The notes below the pieces were generated by a model. It was given only the letters and a program-made list of their open reading frames with translations, was not told the DNA's origin and did no database searches. The translations under genes and the position numbers were made by a program. Below, in pieces: positions 32,702 to 35,321 of a DNA stretch of 35,321 nt (position 1 is its first letter; each line of letters opens with the position of its first letter). This DNA is from Thermoactinospora rubra (lineage in GTDB: Bacteria; Actinomycetota; Actinomycetes; Streptosporangiales; Streptosporangiaceae), in contig NZ_MSZZ01000076.1 in NCBI RefSeq assembly GCF_002093975.1, forward strand, positions 1 to 35,321. Reading direction: 5' to 3'.

Positions 32702-32797
32702 CCTTCCTGGTACCGCCGGCACTGTGCTGCCGAGCCGGAGGGATGAGCAGACGGAAGCGCCGAGCACCGTCCGCCGAGCCCGCCCCCAGGAGAGCCG

Positions 32798-33805
32798 TTA
32801 TCGCGAGTCGCGCAGCTTGAGGATGTATGTCGCGGTGAGCGCAACGGCGCGGTCTTCGTCGTTCGACAGGTCCGCGAGGGCACGCGACGTCGTGATCCCC
32901 GGGATGTCCGCGAGCGCCTGTGCCAGCCGTAGCCGTGCGGACGATCCAAGGTCACCCTGGGCGAGGCGGTCGACGAGCCTGGTGGCGATCTGATCCGCCA
33001 ACGCGGGATCACCCGCCAGCGCGCTCAGCGCATCGGCGGCATCGGCGTCGTTCGCCCCCTCGACGATCATGTCGATGAGCGTCGGGACCGCGTCGGCTGC
33101 TCCACGTGCCCCGAGCGCCAGGGCCGCACACCTGCGGACCACGACGTCGGAGCTCGTGAGGGCGTCCCGCAGCAGTGCGGTCGCCTCGCCGTCCGGAATC
33201 TCGGCGATGGACTGGACGGCACGTTTCCGCACCTCGGCTACGGGTGCGCCGAGGCCCTCCGCCAGCAGCGCCAATGCGCCGTCGCCCGATCGCGCCAGAG
33301 CCCATCGAAGGGCTCCGGCGACGTTCGGGTCCGTCTCGCTCAGCGCCGCCTCGGCCAGAGCCTCCACCGGCACCGGAACCTCTTCGGCTGAGGACAGGGC
33401 CGCGCGCTGGCGCTTCCCTGCGCTCTCCGATCCCAGGGCCTGCAGCAGCGCCACGATCCGCAGGACGTCCTCCCAGCCGGCGGGTTCCGCGGCACCGATC
33501 CGGCGCAGTCGCGTGAGCAGTTCCGTCTCACTCGCGATGCGTTCCCGCGTCTGGCGGATGAGGTCGTCGACGAGTTCCGAGGGCTTGAAGCCGGGATCGT
33601 CCAGCGCGCGCCCGATTTCACGCAGCGACATCCCCAATGACCGCAGGCTCTCGATATGGAAGATTCGCCGGATGTCCTCGCTGGAGTACTCCCGATAGCC
33701 GCCCTCGGTACGACCCGTTGGCCGCACCAGGCCGAGCGACTCGTAATGCCGGAGCATGCGGGCGCTGACCCCGGACCGTCGTGCCACCTCACCGATCAAC
33801 ACCAC
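32798..33805 (-). CDS. MerR-family regulator fused to HEAT repeats
   Basis: A 335-residue protein. Residues 1-70 are a MerR winged helix (IGEVARRSGVSARMLRHYES, LGLVRPTGRTEGGYREYS, LRSLGMSLREIGRALDD). A linker helix follows. From about 140 onward are HEAT-like helical repeats, e.g. VRKRAVQSIAEIPDGEATAL, VVRRCAALALGARGAADAV and SARLRLAQALADIPGITT. The C-terminus probably binds a protein or a bulky ligand rather than a metal. The GTG at 33805 (or 33802) is three bases after the stop of the preceding HEAT gene, so the two are co-translated. Likely autoregulated through the dyad at 34497. Confidence 0.9.
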   Translation of the reverse strand: MVLIGEVARRSGVSARMLRHYESLGLVRPTGRTEGGYREYSSEDIRRIFHIESLRSLGMSLREIGRALDDPGFKPSELVDDLIRQTRERIASETELLTRLRRIGAAEPAGWEDVLRIVALLQALGSESAGKRQRAALSSAEEVPVPVEALAEAALSETDPNVAGALRWALARSGDGALALLAEGLGAPVAEVRKRAVQSIAEIPDGEATALLRDALTSSDVVVRRCAALALGARGAADAVPTLIDMIVEGANDADAADALSALAGDPALADQIATRLVDRLAQGDLGSSARLRLAQALADIPGITTSRALADLSNDEDRAVALTATYILKLRDSR

Positions 33806-33808
33806 CTG

Positions 33809-34477
33809 TCACCCCTCCTGGCCGGTCGTGCCGAGGACCGCGATGCGCTTGGCCTCCTCGACCGCGAACTCGAATCCCGCCTCCGGGTCGCGCAACAGCC
33901 GCTCGGTGGCGATCGCGTGCTCACGCACGCGAGGGCCGGGATCCGTCATCGCGGCGTGCAGGACCGGCACGATCACCTCACCGAGCGCGATCAGCGCCCG
34001 GCTGAGGCTCAACCGCGTCTCGCGCCCGCCGCGCCCAAGCTGTGTCGCCAGCACCGCGGCCAACTCGGATTCTTCACCCTCGGGCACGAGGACGACCGCC
34101 GCCCGCCAGGCGCTCCGCGCCACCTCGTCGTCGGCGTCGGTCAAAAGCGCCCGTGTGATCGCCGGCCACGCTCGCCGATCCCCGATCTTGGACAGCGTGT
34201 GCAACGCCTGGCTGCGTGCCTGCGCACGCTCCGAGCGGAGCTCATCGACGAGCTTCGGAACCGTCACCGACGATGAGTGGCGGGTGAGCGCCCACGTAAG
34301 CATGTCACGCACGTAGAAATCGGGCTCGATCGCGCACCGTTCGATGAGCTTGCCGACGAACCGCGGGTCTGGGTTCGTGCCGATCGCCAGCGCCGCCTGC
34401 AGCCGCACCGACGAGCTGCTGCTCTCCAGCCTCTGGAGAGCTTCCGTCGGGTTCGTGTCCTCTTCCTCCATGGTCAT
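33809..34477 (-). CDS. HEAT-repeat protein
   Basis: A 222-residue all-helical protein with successive HEAT-like units: SVRLQAALAIGTNPDPRFVG, YVRDMLTWALTRHSSSVTV, ARSQALHTLSKIGDRRAWP, EVARSAWRAAVVLVPEGEES and TRLSLSRALIALGEVIVP. It resembles the C-terminal part of the MerR fusion just downstream, so the two may share ancestry or a partner. ATG at 34477 has GAGGAGG eight bases upstream. First gene of the two-gene unit. Confidence 0.85.
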   Translation of the reverse strand: MTMEEEDTNPTEALQRLESSSSSVRLQAALAIGTNPDPRFVGKLIERCAIEPDFYVRDMLTWALTRHSSSVTVPKLVDELRSERAQARSQALHTLSKIGDRRAWPAITRALLTDADDEVARSAWRAAVVLVPEGEESELAAVLATQLGRGGRETRLSLSRALIALGEVIVPVLHAAMTDPGPRVREHAIATERLLRDPEAGFEFAVEEAKRIAVLGTTGQEG

Positions 34478-34496
34478 CTGGACCACCTCCTCGGCG

Positions 34497-34523
34497 ACAG
34501 TGAAGGCCTTGTCACTGTGTCAA
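34497..34523 (-). promoter_or_regulatory. 22-bp dyad abutting a TTGACA box, probable MerR operator
   Basis: ACAGTGA (34497-34503) and TCACTGT (34512-34518) are perfect arms around AGGCCTTG. On the minus strand a TTGACA (34523-34518) leads into the dyad and a second TTGACC (34529-34524) precedes it. A dyad right after a -35 box is the usual place for MerR-family operators. A clear -10 is not visible. Confidence 0.55.
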
Positions 34524-34595
34524 GGTCAAGCAGGAACACGATCGTGGCCAGTTCCGGCGGATCAATTGCGTCGGCGAATGGCACGTCAATGGCAC

Positions 34596-34627
34596 GAGCC
34601 CCGTTTTCCAAGTGGGAGACGGGGCTC
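34596..34627. terminator. Hairpin of unclear role
   Basis: GAGCCCCGT (34596-34604) and ACGGGGCTC (34619-34627) are perfect 9-bp arms with a 14-base loop. It lies upstream of the HEAT operon, so it more likely ends transcription coming from the right edge. Confidence 0.5.
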
Positions 34628-35009
34628 TCCTTCGCAGGTGTGCGGCCCCGCCAGGCGCGCCAACACCAGGTGGGGCCCTGCTCCCGGAAGGCAAGAACTT
34701 CCATGCACGCCCCACTCCCCTCACCGCCGCCGCGGATGGTACTCAACAACTCCCTACTGTCCTTGAGCCAGCGACCACACCACCCGCCGCAGCGCTCCAC
34801 TGGTCGGACCCGCCGTCGACCTGTCGGTAGTCGGACTCCTCCTCCGCATCCGGTACGTCTCCCTGTGCCACCCCAGTCCGACCGGACTCCGCCCCGCTCG
34901 CGCTCTGCTCGTCTTCTCCGGACCGGCCCTTCGGACTCAACATCGCCGATCCCGTCGCAGGCGGCGAGTACGGCAAAGCCGCCATCGACGCCGTCGCCCC
35001 CACCTCGGA
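34628..35009. other. Interval without a supportable gene
   Basis: Open frames exist on both strands but are Pro/Arg/Ser-rich, without family motifs or ribosome sites. A weak GGCCCC (34644-34649) and GGGGCC (34672-34677) pair is the only structure I see. Confidence 0.4.
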
Positions 35010-35255
35010 TCAGCACCGCCAGGGCTCGTTCCCTCGCCCACATCCTGCGCACCGGCGTTTGAGCGGAAGATCCACTTGTGCCCGGATGTGCAGGACGAAG
35101 ATGCCGATCACGACGCTGACGACCTCTGCGGGCCAATCACCACCGGCTGCCGCGCCTGAAAGAGAAAGCTCCAGTTTGACCTTGTCATCGCGGAGGACGT
35201 TGATGCGTTCAGCGCCGATCTTTAGTGCGTCCTCGGAGCCGGCGATGTACGGCAC
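35010..35255 (-). CDS. Possible small protein (81 aa), doubtful
   Basis: Starting with a GTG at 35255 the frame reads MPYIAGSEDALKIGAERINV and continues LRDDKVKLELSLSG and VVSVVIGIFVLHIRAQVDLP. Composition looks more protein-like than the surrounding frames, with one hydrophobic stretch near residue 45-58. There is no good ribosome site (GGGAG about 17 bases away), and the Cys/Arg-rich tail looks non-native. I do not recognise it; it may be a fragment. Confidence 0.3.
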   Translation of the reverse strand: MPYIAGSEDALKIGAERINVLRDDKVKLELSLSGAAAGGDWPAEVVSVVIGIFVLHIRAQVDLPLKRRCAGCGRGNEPWRC

Positions 35256-35321
35256 GGCCTACGATCGCGGCTCCCTGGGGACTGTACGAATAAGGGTGTA
35301 ACTCCTGAGACCTGAGGGGCG

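Noticed and set aside
34277..35062. Plus-strand 261-codon open frame
   Set aside because: Overlaps the HEAT gene antisense and continues as Pro/Ser/Arg-rich filler without a domain.

Overview
The window is GC-rich DNA from an actinomycete. The evidence is strong GC bias at third codon positions, frequent GTG starts, ATGA-type gene overlaps, a mycothiol-dependent formaldehyde dehydrogenase (mycothiol is made only by Actinomycetota) and probable leaderless promoters. The gene content would fit a Streptosporangiales-type soil actinomycete, but that placement is an inference.

Bases 1 to about 24,800 form one coherent catabolic island that takes choline and glycine betaine to pyruvate. Four transcription units run on the minus strand. 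(1) 8619 to 1: dimethylglycine oxidase, glyA, soxB, soxD, soxA, soxG and the first 18 codons of sdaA, which runs off the left edge. (2) 14384 to 8810: betB and a three-gene glycine-betaine ABC transporter. (3) 17215 to 15581: betA, a choline dehydrogenase. (4) 24707 to 18075: Rieske ferredoxin, ferredoxin reductase, mscR, a metallo-beta-lactamase-fold hydrolase, a GbcA-like Rieske oxygenase and an FdhF/YdeP-type formate dehydrogenase. On the plus strand are purU (formyl-THF deformylase) and an IclR-family regulator. Together they describe choline to betaine aldehyde to betaine (BetA, BetB), to dimethylglycine plus formaldehyde (Rieske system), to sarcosine and then glycine with methyl groups captured as 5,10-methylene-THF (Dmg, Sox), to serine (GlyA) and to pyruvate (SdaA). 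The one-carbon overflow leaves through PurU, MscR and the MBL hydrolase as formate, which the formate dehydrogenase can oxidise to CO2.

The most interesting signal is regulatory. Five transcription starts in the island (dmg, betB, purU, betA, fdx) each carry two copies of a 15-bp palindrome, about TTGCG-N5-CGCAA, always 19 bp centre to centre. At four of the five, a TTGAC -35 and an nAnnCT -10 lie just upstream, so the first copy falls at about +1, as expected for a repressor. The iclR gene sits divergent from betA beside one pair and is the obvious candidate for the binding protein.

Bases 24,900 to 28,300 hold a Cys-rich protein of unknown function and a formamidase operon (fmdB, amiS-type channel, fmdA), which also produces formate. 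Bases 28,300 to 32,800 are a scrambled accessory stretch. It holds two diverged ~100-bp direct repeats flanking a small membrane-anchored protein, an IS701-like transposase remnant, four 22-23-bp tandem repeats in front of a DUF4143-type ATPase, a secreted protein related to YpfJ-type peptidases but without the HExxH motif, and broken pieces of a [2Fe-2S] hydroxylase subunit and an MFS transporter. Bases 32,800 to 34,480 carry a HEAT-repeat protein and a MerR-HEAT fusion regulator behind a strong dyad. The last ~800 bases show little that is clearly coding.
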